Shown here: positions 32,869-41,501 of the stretch, piece after piece
Layout of the letters: the number at the start of each line of letters is the position of its first letter
Position numbering within the stretch: position 1 is the first letter of the stretch
Assembly (NCBI GenBank): GCA_045636265.1
Contig: JAZTXD010000170.1
Span: 31,800 to 95,799, forward strand
DNA from: Flemingiibacterium sp045636265
GTDB taxonomy: Bacteria; Bacillota; Clostridia; Oscillospirales; CAG-272
Direction: 5' to 3'
DNA length: 64,000 nt
Made by a program: the position numbers and the translations under genes
Notes under the pieces: generated by a model
What the model was told of the DNA's origin: nothing
Databases searched by the model: none
Seen by the model: the letters and a program-made list of their open reading frames with translations, nothing else

Positions 32869-32920
32869 CTTCCGGCTTTATTCGCTTTGTAAAGCGGAGG
32901 CGCAAGAAAAACGTTCCACT
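32869..32920. repeat. Degenerate relic of the interspersed repeat
   Basis: The sequence from TTCCGGCTTTATTCGC through TGTAAAGCGG to GTTCCACT matches, with changes, an internal part of the repeat at 41.1 kb (CTCCGGCTCTATTCGC, TGTAAAGCGG, GCTCCACT). It lies between two divergent promoters. Confidence 0.5.
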
Positions 32921-32954
32921 TAAGGCACACTGAAGAAAAAATTGGGAAAATCTC

Positions 32955-32983
32955 TTGAAAAGCGTAAAAATTTATGTTATACT
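32955..32983 (+). promoter_or_regulatory. Promoter of the membrane-protein gene at 33.0 kb
   Basis: TTGAAA (32955-32960), 17-bp spacer, TATACT (32978-32983). Confidence 0.65.
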
Positions 32984-33015
32984 ATTGCGGTAGAAAGATT
33001 TTGGAGGTAAGGACT

Positions 33016-33600
33016 TTGAAAAAGGCTAAAATGGAAAAATATATCCGCAGCGCCGATCTCGGCGACAATGCGGCGAGTAATTTTGTAAACTACGACGTAA
33101 AAAAGAAAGCCGAGGGCAAATACGGCTTCGCACGTGTGCTTATGCTTATTGGATATATTGTATTTGTGCTTGTATTTGCAGGTGGGCTTGCCGCGGCTAA
33201 GTTATACCCGATAATTGCGCTGACTCCCATGCTTACGTGGATTCTCATACTCTGCACATGGCGATTTGTCAGCATCGAATACGAATACTACATACTCGAC
33301 GGCGAATTCAAGCTTATGAAAGTATACGGCTCCAAGAATATGCGTGTACTCTGCCGCACCCGTGTGAGCGGCATGGAGCTTATCGCGCCGTACTGCGACG
33401 AATACAAAGCCGAGGTTGATAAAATCTCCGCATCTCACCGCATCGAGGGCGTTTCGTCCATGTCCGCACCTGACATCTACTGCGCTGTATTCGAGGATGG
33501 CGGCGAGAAATATGCCGTGCTGTTTGAGGTTACGGAAAAAACGCTCAAGGTTCTGCGCTACTACAATCAGAACACAGTGATATCGAAACCAACCCGATAA
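33016..33600 (+). CDS. Two-TM membrane protein, possibly DUF6106
   Basis: A 194-residue protein starting at TTG with GGAGG nine bases upstream; the upstream in-frame ATG overlaps the promoter and is excluded. After a basic N-terminus there are two hydrophobic segments (LMLIGYIVFVLVFAGG and LTPMLTWILILCTW, about residues 40-85), then a soluble domain of beta-rich character (YYILDGEFKLMKVYG, DIYCAVFEDGGEKY). Overall it resembles the DUF6106 family of Clostridia, function unknown. Monocistronic, closed by a terminator. Confidence 0.65.
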   Translation: MKKAKMEKYIRSADLGDNAASNFVNYDVKKKAEGKYGFARVLMLIGYIVFVLVFAGGLAAAKLYPIIALTPMLTWILILCTWRFVSIEYEYYILDGEFKLMKVYGSKNMRVLCRTRVSGMELIAPYCDEYKAEVDKISASHRIEGVSSMSAPDIYCAVFEDGGEKYAVLFEVTEKTLKVLRYYNQNTVISKPTR

Positions 33601-33603
33601 AAT

Positions 33604-33641
33604 AAAACCGTTCAAAACCCATTTGGGTGATGAACGGTTTT
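33604..33641. terminator. Bidirectional terminator
   Basis: AAAACCGTTCA (33604-33614) pairs with TGAACGGTTTT (33631-33641), between two convergent genes. Confidence 0.8.
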
Positions 33642-33647
33642 TTGATA

Positions 33648-34520
33648 TTATTTTGCGCCGACCGCTTTCGCGATCATGTCGAAATATTCCTTGGTTGTAC
33701 CGAATGTAAGCTCGGGAATGTAGTGCTTGGATTTTTTCAGCTCTTCTTCGTTTGCATACGAGCCGTAAAATCCTCCGCAAAGTCCGAAATGGTCAGTGCC
33801 GCCGGAGATAAACATATTATTTTTTTGGGCAATTTCGTGAACCTCTGCCATTTCCGCTTCGGTCATCTTCGGATGCCATGCTTCAACGCCGTCAAGACCG
33901 TATTTTATGAGCTTTGGGATATATTCAACCTGATTGTGAGGATGTGCGAGAATCGCAATGCCGCCGGCATCGTGAATAAGCTCGATCATTGTCTTTGGCG
34001 TGTTGAAGTCGCATATCGGCGGGAAGAGATTGCGCTGCTTGTCAAAATTCTTCTTGAACCATACCATGTAGTCCGATTCTTTCACAAGGCCCTTTGCTTC
34101 CATGGCGCGGTAAATGTGGTTGTTGCACAGGCAGACTATATCCTTGTTGTAATCCAGGACCTCATCCCATGTGATACCGGTGATATCGCCTTTTGAAGCT
34201 GCCAGGTCAAAGCACTGTTTGGTGTTGTCGGTCTGACGCAGTCCCATGTCGGCAAGATACCTTTTCATTCTCGGGTACTCGGGGTCGAATCCGAAGCCGA
34301 CAATGTGATGCCCTGGAACACAGAACTCCGCTCCGAAAATAAACTCAAGGCCCTCGCGCTCACACACCGCCTTCATTTCGGGACAACCCGTTACAGTGTC
34401 ATGGTCAGTAAGAGCGATGGCCTTGTACCCCTCTTTTTTTGCGGTTGACACAAGCTCGGTGGGAGAATACGTCCCGTCCGAATGGGTTGAGTGGCAGTGC
34501 AGATTAGCGTATGGTATCAT
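33648..34520 (-). CDS. PHP-domain phosphoesterase
   Basis: A 290-residue metal-dependent phosphoesterase of the PHP superfamily with the signature motifs NLHCHSTHSDGT, ALTDHDTV, GAEFCV, LAHPHN and SGGTDHFG supplying metal ligands. Related proteins hydrolyse nucleoside 3',5'-bisphosphates or 5'-phosphorylated RNA ends (YciV/TrpH group). It has an insertion between the third and fourth motifs longer than in minimal family members. In an operon with nagB (18-bp gap). Substrate not determined. Confidence 0.85.
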   Translation of the reverse strand: MIPYANLHCHSTHSDGTYSPTELVSTAKKEGYKAIALTDHDTVTGCPEMKAVCEREGLEFIFGAEFCVPGHHIVGFGFDPEYPRMKRYLADMGLRQTDNTKQCFDLAASKGDITGITWDEVLDYNKDIVCLCNNHIYRAMEAKGLVKESDYMVWFKKNFDKQRNLFPPICDFNTPKTMIELIHDAGGIAILAHPHNQVEYIPKLIKYGLDGVEAWHPKMTEAEMAEVHEIAQKNNMFISGGTDHFGLCGGFYGSYANEEELKKSKHYIPELTFGTTKEYFDMIAKAVGAK

Positions 34521-34538
34521 TTGGGAGCCTCCAAAAAA

Positions 34539-35261
34539 TCAGCCGTTGTATGCATCCTCGTCGCAGACTACGGTAACGTCACTGTGGAGATTAAGGAATG
34601 TTGCGGGATTTTGTGTGGTAAGCTTGCCGCCGAGCATTTCGTGAAGAACCGCATGCTTTGCCTTTCCGCTTATGAGGATGATTATTTTCTTTGCGCTCAG
34701 TATCGGCTTGATGCCCATTGTGAGCGCGTGCTTCGGTACCTCGTCCTCGGATGCGAAGAAACGGGAGTTTGCTTCGATAGTGCTCTTGGTAAGACCTGTG
34801 AGGTGGGTGCCTGCAATGAGGGCATCGTCCGGCTCGTTAAAGCCGATGTGACCGTTGTTTCCGATTCCGAGAACCTGAATATCAATGCCGCCGGCAGCCT
34901 CGATAGCCGCGTCGTATGCCGCGCACTCTGCGTCTGTGTCAGCCGCCTCGCCGTTTAAAACGTGAGTGTTCGCCATATCGATATTTATGTTGTTGAACAG
35001 ATTTTTGTTCATGAAATAACGGTAGCTCTGGTCATCAGTGGGCTTGATAGGATAATATTCGTCAAGATTATAGGTCTTGACCTTGGCAAAATCCAGCTTG
35101 CCCGCAGCATTAAGCTCGGCGAGCTTTGTGTACATTCCGACAGGCGTGGAACCGGTTGCAAGACCGAGCACACAGTCGGGCTTGTTTCTTATAACATCGG
35201 CAACTACCTCGGTTGCCTTTGCGGACATTTCGTCGTAATTTTTGCAGACGTATAACTTCAT
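34539..35261 (-). CDS. nagB: Glucosamine-6-phosphate deaminase
   Basis: Converts glucosamine 6-phosphate to fructose 6-phosphate and ammonia, joining amino-sugar use to glycolysis. The 240-residue protein has LGLATGSTPVGMY, the general-base Asp in YNLDEYYPI, and the catalytic loop GIGNNGHIGFNEP. The ATG at 35261 has AAAGGA ten bases upstream; a longer frame lacks a site. Cytosolic. No nagA or sugar-specific PTS is adjacent; a PHP phosphoesterase follows in the operon. Confidence 0.95.
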   Translation of the reverse strand: MKLYVCKNYDEMSAKATEVVADVIRNKPDCVLGLATGSTPVGMYTKLAELNAAGKLDFAKVKTYNLDEYYPIKPTDDQSYRYFMNKNLFNNINIDMANTHVLNGEAADTDAECAAYDAAIEAAGGIDIQVLGIGNNGHIGFNEPDDALIAGTHLTGLTKSTIEANSRFFASEDEVPKHALTMGIKPILSAKKIIILISGKAKHAVLHEMLGGKLTTQNPATFLNLHSDVTVVCDEDAYNG

Positions 35262-35313
35262 TTTGCTTGTTCCTTTCACTGATTGCCTTATTAACAACAA
35301 TATTACAATCGAC

Positions 35314-35342
35314 ATTGTACCATGCCGCAATGGATGTTGCAA
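35314..35342 (-). promoter_or_regulatory. Promoter of nagB
   Basis: Minus-strand TTGCAA (35337-35342), 17-bp spacer, TACAAT (35314-35319). Three phased repeats lie just upstream (separate entry). Confidence 0.7.
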
Positions 35343-35346
35343 TGAC

Positions 35347-35395
35347 TTGGCAAGATAGTGTTACATGTTGGCAATATAGTGAAAGACTCGGCAAG
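35347..35395. repeat. Three phased direct repeats upstream of the nagB promoter
   Basis: TTGGCAAGATAGTG (35347-35360), TTGGCAATATAGTG (35368-35381) and TCGGCAAG (35388-35395) recur every 20-21 bp, two helical turns, on one face of the DNA directly upstream of the nagB -35. Confidence 0.6.
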
Positions 35396-35397
35396 AA

Positions 35398-36900
35398 TTA
35401 CTCATATTTTGCGAGAGCCGTGGTCAGATAACGGTTTGCAGCGGTACGGTAATTGCGGTAGATATAATTTGCGGTTGAGCGTGTGGTCACGGCATTTTGA
35501 ATGACCTTATATGTGGCATCGGGAACATAAGTTATTCCGGGGCCGAACATATGCGCAAAATCGCACGATATTGTATCAAATATTTTATTAAGCATGCTTA
35601 CTGAGCCGGAATCTCTCAGGTGATAGTCGATGCAGGTATCCTTGAATACTTTGTCAATATAGTCATGCGCTGCGAGATTGAGTGCTTCGAGGATGAGTCC
35701 CGACGTTTCATAGCTGGGAGTGTTTGCGAGGGCACAGAAAATCTGCATATCGGGAGATGCAGGGGTGATGTAGTTTTCCTCCTCACTGTATTTTGGCATC
35801 GGGAGAATGCCCCATTCAACTCCGGTGAGCGGGATTTCTTCGATGAATGTGAGATTGTCAAAGCAGAACATAAGTCCACCGGATGTGAAAAGGTTCTTGG
35901 TGGCATCCTCTTTGGTTTTGGCAAGGGTTTTATCCTTATAGATCATGTTGTAAAGGCTTGTGACGATATTTTCTATCTTTTCCGCCTGATCGGTTTTTTC
36001 AAAATAATCTATGGAAGGGGCGGAGTGGATATTGCTTACAAACTCAATATTCTGCGCAGATGCATATGTGTCGATAAAATCGGCGGTGACGTGGGTTGTT
36101 CCGATGGGGGTAACATCTTTATTTTGAGCGGCACAGGTGAGCGCCAGCACATTCATAAGATCGTATGTCCATTTTCCCTCGTTTACTAACGAGTAAACAT
36201 TTTCAACTCCGCATGCGCCGAGCAGAGCTTTATTGAAGTAGACACAGTTTATTTTGTCAAGCTCGATGTTTGCTGTGCCTGAAATTCCAAACTGAACGGA
36301 GCCGAACTGTGCGTTGGTGTTAATGTTCTGATTATAATATTCAGCGCTGTAATCTGCGAAAGGCAGGCTGTTCATATTTGCAAGTATTCCCTCGGCGTGG
36401 AAAACGCCGAGCTTATTTTGCGGGATTGACAGTAAGTCTGCATAGTACATATCTGTGCTGTAGGCATTTTTTGCTTCTGTGAGAAGTGTGTTCGCATCGG
36501 TTACATACTGTATTATAACGGCACCGAACTTTTCTTCGACAGCACGGTGGATATCCTTTCGGATACGTATGATTTCGTTGTCGGAGTCAATGCTCGGGCA
36601 GATAACCTCGGGGTTGGTGGTTGCGATAATGACAGACCTTAAGCTGAGATCGGTGCTTGGAAGCGCAGACAGTCTTTGCCGTGCGGCTTCCTGGGGCGTC
36701 GTTGCCTGCCCAACTTCCGGCGGGGGATTTTTATTCGGCTCGGTTGTGCCGGGGGTGTCGGTGTCGATGCGATTAGTGTCGGTTTGAGTGCCGTGCGGAG
36801 TGTCGCCATTATTCTGTGTGACAAATTGGCATGAACTGTTTAATAGAAGTATTGCCGCTGTGAATATAAGGCAGAGAATACGAACTGTTATTTTTTTCAT
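35398..36900 (-). CDS. Extracellular solute-binding lipoprotein
   Basis: A 500-residue protein with a lipoprotein signal peptide: basic MKKITVRILC, a hydrophobic stretch, and lipobox ending at C24 (LLLNSSC). A Pro/Thr/Gly-rich linker (NGDTPHGTQTDTNRID) follows, then a domain of family-1 solute-binding-protein character (KWTYDLMN, TFIEEIPLTGVEWGILPMPK). Such proteins capture oligosaccharides for ABC uptake. No permease genes are adjacent, so it is an orphan; the ABC ATPase at 39.8 kb could serve its transporter. The last codons approach the nagB repeats. Confidence 0.8.
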   Translation of the reverse strand: MKKITVRILCLIFTAAILLLNSSCQFVTQNNGDTPHGTQTDTNRIDTDTPGTTEPNKNPPPEVGQATTPQEAARQRLSALPSTDLSLRSVIIATTNPEVICPSIDSDNEIIRIRKDIHRAVEEKFGAVIIQYVTDANTLLTEAKNAYSTDMYYADLLSIPQNKLGVFHAEGILANMNSLPFADYSAEYYNQNINTNAQFGSVQFGISGTANIELDKINCVYFNKALLGACGVENVYSLVNEGKWTYDLMNVLALTCAAQNKDVTPIGTTHVTADFIDTYASAQNIEFVSNIHSAPSIDYFEKTDQAEKIENIVTSLYNMIYKDKTLAKTKEDATKNLFTSGGLMFCFDNLTFIEEIPLTGVEWGILPMPKYSEEENYITPASPDMQIFCALANTPSYETSGLILEALNLAAHDYIDKVFKDTCIDYHLRDSGSVSMLNKIFDTISCDFAHMFGPGITYVPDATYKVIQNAVTTRSTANYIYRNYRTAANRYLTTALAKYE

Positions 36901-36973
36901 TGTGTTTCTCCGGAAAATTTGTCAGTTATACGGAACAAAACGCGGTAAAAGTTCGTCCATATATGTGTAGTAA

Positions 36974-37621
36974 TTATTTTACCCAGGCTTCCACTCGATT
37001 TATAGAGAAGCCCTTTTGGGAGAAGTTCTTTTCATACTCGGTCATGATGTTGCTGTCAGCCCACTCGCTGTTGTGCAGATCGTATGTAAGATTCTCAAGA
37101 CGGAAGTTACACTCTGCAAACTCTTCGAGCGAGAAGTCGAAAAGTCCGCGGTTGTCTGTTTTAAAGAATATTGCTCCGTCGGGGGAGAGAATGCGTTTGT
37201 ATTGCATGAGGAAGTTGCGGTGTGTGAGGCGGCGCTTTGCGTGTCCGGCTTTCGGCCAAGGATCGGAGAAGTTTAGGTATATACGGTCAACGGCACCGTC
37301 TTCGAAAGTGTCCCAAAGCTTTGCCACGTCGCCTATTATGAAGCGTACGTTTGTAAGTTCCGCGCTCTTGCACTTTTCCATTGCGAGCATTGCAACGTCA
37401 GCGATACGTTCAAGCGCGATCAGATGCACATCGGGATTCTGTCTTGCGAGTTCACAAACAAATGCACCTTTGCCGCAGCCGATCTCAAGCCACAGGGGTG
37501 TTTTTTCGTCAGTTTTGTATATTTGACCGATGTTGTCTTTGTTTATTGCGGTGTTTTGTATAAGCAAGTCGGAACATGCGTTAATTCTTTCGGCTCCGTG
37601 CTTTTTTTTTCTCATTCTCAT
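36974..37621 (-). CDS. trmB: tRNA (guanine-N7-)-methyltransferase
   Basis: Methylates G46 in the variable loop of tRNAs using SAM. The 215-residue protein has the SAM-binding motif LEIGCGKGAFV, LIALERIADVA, and the TrmB signature NFSDPWPKAGHAKRR. The start chosen is the first ATG of MRMRKKKHGAE, with AGGA upstream; the second ATG six bases on is possible. Stands alone; divergent from the DUF1700-like gene. Confidence 0.93.
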   Translation of the reverse strand: MRMRKKKHGAERINACSDLLIQNTAINKDNIGQIYKTDEKTPLWLEIGCGKGAFVCELARQNPDVHLIALERIADVAMLAMEKCKSAELTNVRFIIGDVAKLWDTFEDGAVDRIYLNFSDPWPKAGHAKRRLTHRNFLMQYKRILSPDGAIFFKTDNRGLFDFSLEEFAECNFRLENLTYDLHNSEWADSNIMTEYEKNFSQKGFSINRVEAWVK

Positions 37622-37783
37622 ATTGCAATTTGATTCCTTTTTTGATATAATACATATTGTAAGCGAGTTTTGTGCTCGCAATACACACATATATATTATA
37701 TCATAAATTTTTAAAAAAAGATAGACCATTTGCAAACTTTTCAAAAAAATAGCTCAAAATACATGTAAAGGGGGATTGTGCCG

Positions 37784-38617
37784 ATGACGGATAAACATAC
37801 TTTTCTTCAAAACTTACGTGCGGCGCTGCTGCACCGTAATATATCAGAATCTGACATAGCACCGTATATAGAGCAGTTTGACCGTTTTTACGACAGAATG
37901 GTAATGGACGGTAATTCGGTATGCTCTGTTCTCAATGACGTTGGGGCTATTGCGGATAATATAGCTGCTCAGGTGTCCGACAAATACGATGAAATAAACC
38001 GATTTGCAGAAAGGACAATGACCGTTCAGACGGTAAGCGTTAATACGGAAATTATAGATGCATCCGAGCTTGAAATTGTCGGCTCGGATACAGACGCCAG
38101 TAAAGCTGTAAAAATTTCCGAGAATCCGGATAAAAAGCAGGAATCTGATAATATCAGACTGAACACGGGTACAAAATTGCCTGACTATACTCCGAAGGAA
38201 AAAGTCCGCACAAGCAAAAAGTTTTGGATAGCGTTCGCGCTGACATTGCCAATTACACTTTTACTGCTTCTTGGAATTCTCGGTATATTTATCGGTGTGT
38301 GGGGTGTTCTTGCCGTGATGGTGGTTGGAGCACTTGTTTTGCTTGCCGGTTGTGTTGCTCTGGGCACAGTTGCATCGCTTATCGGGGTGATATACGGGGT
38401 GTCACAATTGTTCACTTCTGTTCCGATTGGACTTTATGAAATCGGTATAGGAGTTGTTATTGCCGGAGTCACTATGTTTGCGGGGATACTGATTTATAAT
38501 TTGGCTATACGTCTGCTGCCTTTTATTATAAAGCTTGTTTATAAGCTTTTTAGATTTGTATTTGCGAAGCTCAAGGCTCTGTTTGATTACCTGAGAAGGG
38601 AGGGTGCCCAGCCGTGA
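37784..38617 (+). CDS. DUF1700/HAAS-like membrane protein
   Basis: A 277-residue protein with an N-terminal helical domain (LQNLRAALLHRNISESDIAP and YIEQFDRFYDRM) of the HAAS/DUF1700 type, a polar linker, and four to five membrane helices at about residues 145-265. Start ATG at 37784 fits GGGGG nine bases upstream better than the GTG six bases earlier. It overlaps the next gene by 4 bp (GTGA). DUF1700 and DUF4097 proteins commonly pair in cell-envelope response loci, often with a PadR regulator, which is absent here. Confidence 0.75.
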   Translation: MTDKHTFLQNLRAALLHRNISESDIAPYIEQFDRFYDRMVMDGNSVCSVLNDVGAIADNIAAQVSDKYDEINRFAERTMTVQTVSVNTEIIDASELEIVGSDTDASKAVKISENPDKKQESDNIRLNTGTKLPDYTPKEKVRTSKKFWIAFALTLPITLLLLLGILGIFIGVWGVLAVMVVGALVLLAGCVALGTVASLIGVIYGVSQLFTSVPIGLYEIGIGVVIAGVTMFAGILIYNLAIRLLPFIIKLVYKLFRFVFAKLKALFDYLRREGAQP

Positions 38618-39519
38618 AACCGACATCTATAATATTTTTAATTATTTCCGTGGTGCTTGTGATAGGCGGATTTGCTACTGCGGGTGTTGCCAAACAGCTT
38701 GCGGCATCTGAAGGTATAGATCTGAGCGTTACCACCGATGAAAATTCACAGTCTGCCGCATTCAGATATGAGTACGGTAACGATACTGTTGAGAAAATTA
38801 CCGTTGTCGTGAAAAATGCTGAGATTAATGTAATAGGCGGCGCGGATAAACCGTATGTTGAACTTATTAATTTTACAGAGGGAATGTACAGCTTTTCTTC
38901 CGGTAACCGCGTGCTTGAAATAAAAGACGGTATGGATTTCACATCTGTATCTGGAATTGTGTCTGTGGTTGGAGGCTTCAAAGGTCTGCGGAGTTTTGTG
39001 AACTACTACTACATGAAAGATTTTCAGAAGACAGTCAATATCTATATCTGTGATGCAAATCCGGTTAATAAGGTCGAAATAGCGCTTGATGCTGGTAACG
39101 TGAGTATCCGCGATATCACTGCAGCTGCCGATTACAGTGTCGAAGCTGATGAGGGAATCGTGAACATGACAAATATTAATACAACATCTTTTGTTAAGGT
39201 TGACGTTGATGCCGGACAGATAAATATTGATGAGTGCAATATCAAAGACTGCGAGCTTAATGTTGATATCGGAAACATAATCGTCAGCGCCAAAACAGAC
39301 CGCCTTGATGCGACCATTGATGTGGGGGACTTCAATCTTGAATACGCGGAATCGCTTGAACTTGTTAACTTGAATCTTTACGCGATTGCCGGCGAAATCA
39401 CCGTTGACGGTGAAAAGACTGCCGGATACAAGGCAACCGACCGCGACGACTTACCTAACGTTATTGATGTAAGCGTAAGCACCGGAAACATTGTGATTAA
39501 TTCGAGAGTTTCGGAGTAG
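38614..39519 (+). CDS. DUF4097-type beta-repeat membrane-anchored protein
   Basis: A 301-residue protein starting at GTG inside the end of the previous gene. It has one N-terminal membrane anchor (IIFLIISVVLVIGGFATAG) followed by an extracytoplasmic beta-rich region with repeated short strands (ALDAGNVSIRDITAAADYSV, KVDVDAGQINIDECNIKDC, ATIDVGDFNLEYAESLE), the DUF4097 beta-helix-like pattern. Together with the DUF1700-like partner it likely takes part in an envelope-stress or surface-sensing module; molecular role unknown. Confidence 0.8.
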   Translation: MKPTSIIFLIISVVLVIGGFATAGVAKQLAASEGIDLSVTTDENSQSAAFRYEYGNDTVEKITVVVKNAEINVIGGADKPYVELINFTEGMYSFSSGNRVLEIKDGMDFTSVSGIVSVVGGFKGLRSFVNYYYMKDFQKTVNIYICDANPVNKVEIALDAGNVSIRDITAAADYSVEADEGIVNMTNINTTSFVKVDVDAGQINIDECNIKDCELNVDIGNIIVSAKTDRLDATIDVGDFNLEYAESLELVNLNLYAIAGEITVDGEKTAGYKATDRDDLPNVIDVSVSTGNIVINSRVSE

Positions 39520-39716
39520 TTAAAATCACCAAAAAATCCGTTTTTTAAGGTGCCGCGGGACTGATTTAATAGGTTGGTAATTTTAATAAATTAAAAATAA
39601 AATTAAGTCCAGCGCCCGCATTCGCATGATTTTTGTCAAAAAATTGTGCATGTCTTACAAAGAAACGGCACAAAGTTTGGGAAAAAGGGCTCTTCCATTT
39701 TTGCGGAAGATTTGGT

Positions 39717-39730
39717 ATAATATTATACGT
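39717..39730 (+). promoter_or_regulatory. Palindromic -10 region of the ABC ATPase gene
   Basis: TATAAT lies in a perfect 14-bp palindrome GTATAATATTATAC, about 70 bp before the start. No consensus -35 is seen 17 bp upstream, which suggests activator control. Confidence 0.45.
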
Positions 39731-39797
39731 TGAAAAAGACTGCATAGATTTCGACACCACAGGTGCCGTTTTCAAAATACACAGGAGGAAATTTTTT

Positions 39798-40913
39798 ATG
39801 TCAAGCTTATCTTTAAAGCACATTTACAAGAAGTATCCGGGCGGCGTTACCGCTGTATCCGACTTCTGCCTTGAAATCAAGGACAAGGAGTTCATCATTT
39901 TCGTTGGTCCTTCCGGATGCGGTAAGTCCACCACACTTCGTATGATCGCAGGTCTTGAAGAAATCACCGAGGGTGAGCTCTTCATCGGCGACAGACTCGT
40001 TAACGACGTAGCTCCGAAGGACAGAGATATCGCGATGGTGTTCCAGAACTACGCGCTCTATCCTCACATGTCCGTGTTCGACAACATGGCATTCGGCCTT
40101 AAGCTTCGCAAGGTTCCCAAGGAAGAAATCAAGAGAAAAGTTGAAGAGGCTGCACGTATCCTCGACATCACCCACCTTCTCGACAGAAAGCCGAAGGCTC
40201 TCTCCGGCGGTCAGAAGCAGCGTGTTGCGCTCGGCCGTGCAATCGTCCGCGATCCTAAGGTATTCCTTCTCGACGAGCCGCTCTCCAACCTCGACGCTAA
40301 GCTCCGTGCAGCGATGAGAACCGAGCTTACCAAGCTCCACAAGAGACTCGGTACCACATTCATCTACGTTACACATGACCAGGTCGAGGCTATGACCATG
40401 GCGAGCCGTATCGTAGTTATGAAGGACGGTCTTATCCAGCAGGTTGACACTCCTCAGAACCTTTACGATCTCCCTGTTAACATGTTCGTTGCAGGCTTCA
40501 TCGGCACACCTCAGATGAACTTCATCAACGCAAAGCTTGTTAAGAAGGAAGGCGAGCTCTACGTAGACTTTGCCGGCAACTCCATCAAGCTTCCCGCTGA
40601 TAAGAATAAGGAAGGCGTTCTCAACGATTACATCGGCAAGGAAGTTATCGCAGGTCTCCGTCCCGAGTGTATCCACGACGAGCCCATGTACCTCTCCAGC
40701 ATGGCAGACAGCGTTATCACCTGCAACGTTGACGTTACCGAGCTTATGGGTAACGAAATCTTCCTTTACCTCGCTGCAGACGAGGAGCAGACTCTTACCG
40801 CTCGCGTATCTTCCAGATCCAGCGCAAGAGCAGGCGACTCCATCAAGGTTGCTCTCGACATCTCCAGACTCCATATCTTCGATAAGGATACCGAGAGATG
40901 CATCGTTCACTAA
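39798..40913 (+). CDS. ugpC: Sugar ABC transporter ATPase (UgpC/MsmK/MalK family)
   Basis: A 371-residue ATPase energising sugar ABC importers. Walker A GPSGCGKST, signature LSGGQKQRVALGRA, Walker B VFLLDEPLSNLDAKLR and H-loop THDQVEA are intact, and a C-terminal OB/regulatory domain (about residues 235-371, including GLRPECIH) is present. AGGAGG precedes the ATG at 39798. Codon use is strikingly biased to C-ending and other preferred codons compared with neighbours, suggesting very high expression. No permease or binding protein is adjacent, consistent with a multitask ATPase shared by several importers, as known for MsmX/MsmK. Confidence 0.92.
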   Translation: MSSLSLKHIYKKYPGGVTAVSDFCLEIKDKEFIIFVGPSGCGKSTTLRMIAGLEEITEGELFIGDRLVNDVAPKDRDIAMVFQNYALYPHMSVFDNMAFGLKLRKVPKEEIKRKVEEAARILDITHLLDRKPKALSGGQKQRVALGRAIVRDPKVFLLDEPLSNLDAKLRAAMRTELTKLHKRLGTTFIYVTHDQVEAMTMASRIVVMKDGLIQQVDTPQNLYDLPVNMFVAGFIGTPQMNFINAKLVKKEGELYVDFAGNSIKLPADKNKEGVLNDYIGKEVIAGLRPECIHDEPMYLSSMADSVITCNVDVTELMGNEIFLYLAADEEQTLTARVSSRSSARAGDSIKVALDISRLHIFDKDTERCIVH

Positions 40914-40936
40914 TTGTGAATATACATTAAAAGATT

Positions 40937-40965
40937 GCCTCCGCCGATTTCGGCGGAGGCTTTTT
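40937..40965 (+). terminator. Terminator of the ABC ATPase gene
   Basis: GCCTCCGCCG pairs perfectly with CGGCGGAGGC around an ATTT loop, followed by five T residues. Confidence 0.9.
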
Positions 40966-40973
40966 GTATCTTT

Positions 40974-41376
40974 GGCGCTCTCATGAGCGCCCCGGCAGAC
41001 GCGCATCGCCGTGCGCGTAAGGAGAACGCAAAAGGAGGAGGACAACCTGCGGTTTTCCTCCCCCTTTTGAAACCCTCACTTTTCCCTTAAAGCCCGACTC
41101 GCGCTCAAGGTCGCCGATCGGGCCTTGGCCCTCCGGCTCTATTCGCGCTGTAAAGCGGTACCGCAAATAAACCGCTCCACTCTATCGTTTGGTGGAATAG
41201 AGCGGTATCTTCAATGAGGGCAGTGTGACCCCCCCTTCCAGCGCGAATCTTTTTTGAGCGCCGGGGAGCGCCTCCGGCGCAAGCAAGGAAAGCAGGGGAG
41301 TCTAAGAGGGGATGTAAAACCTACGCAGTTGGTTGTACATCCCCTCTTTTACGCGTCCCTCGGCGCGAAAGCGCCG
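40974..41376. repeat. Interspersed structured repeat, copy A
   Basis: About 400 bp beginning with the hairpin GGCGCTC-TCAT-GAGCGCC and ending in GCGCC-rich dyads. It shares long blocks with the two copies at 63.4-64.0 kb (AGGAGAACGCAAAAGG, ACAACCTGCGGTTTTCCTC, CCGCTCCACTCTATCG, CTTGAGCGCC-like ends). It contains several strong hairpins, including a 13-bp stem at 41304-41316/41336-41348. Short frames inside it are by-products. This fills the gap between the ABC ATPase gene and ylxM. Confidence 0.85.
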
Positions 41377-41414
41377 ACAAGATAAATTATAGAAAACTTT
41401 TTTCAAGAAACCCC

Positions 41415-41443
41415 TTGACAATATCAGAAATATGTGATATACT
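41415..41443 (+). promoter_or_regulatory. Promoter of the ylxM-ffh-rpsP-khpA operon
   Basis: TTGACA (41415-41420), 17-bp spacer, TATACT (41438-41443); start 59 bp downstream. Confidence 0.8.
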
Positions 41444-41501
41444 TGTAAAGCGATTTGCTTTACAGCGGATTCGCGGCACATAAAAAGTTGAGGTGAAGAG
41501 C

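Noticed and set aside
39813..41045. 410-codon minus-strand frame opposite the sugar ABC ATPase gene
   Set aside because: It mirrors the strongly biased codons of the real gene, has no ribosome binding site and no recognisable domain.
40981..41166. Short minus-strand frame containing VRVSKGGGKPQVV in copy A of the repeat
   Set aside because: The same peptide appears from the 63.7-63.9-kb copies because the DNA is repeated; stem conservation explains the sequence better than coding.
40974..41376. CRISPR array
   Set aside because: Repeat units are about 370 bp with strong internal hairpins, not 25-40 bp with unique spacers, and no cas genes are present.
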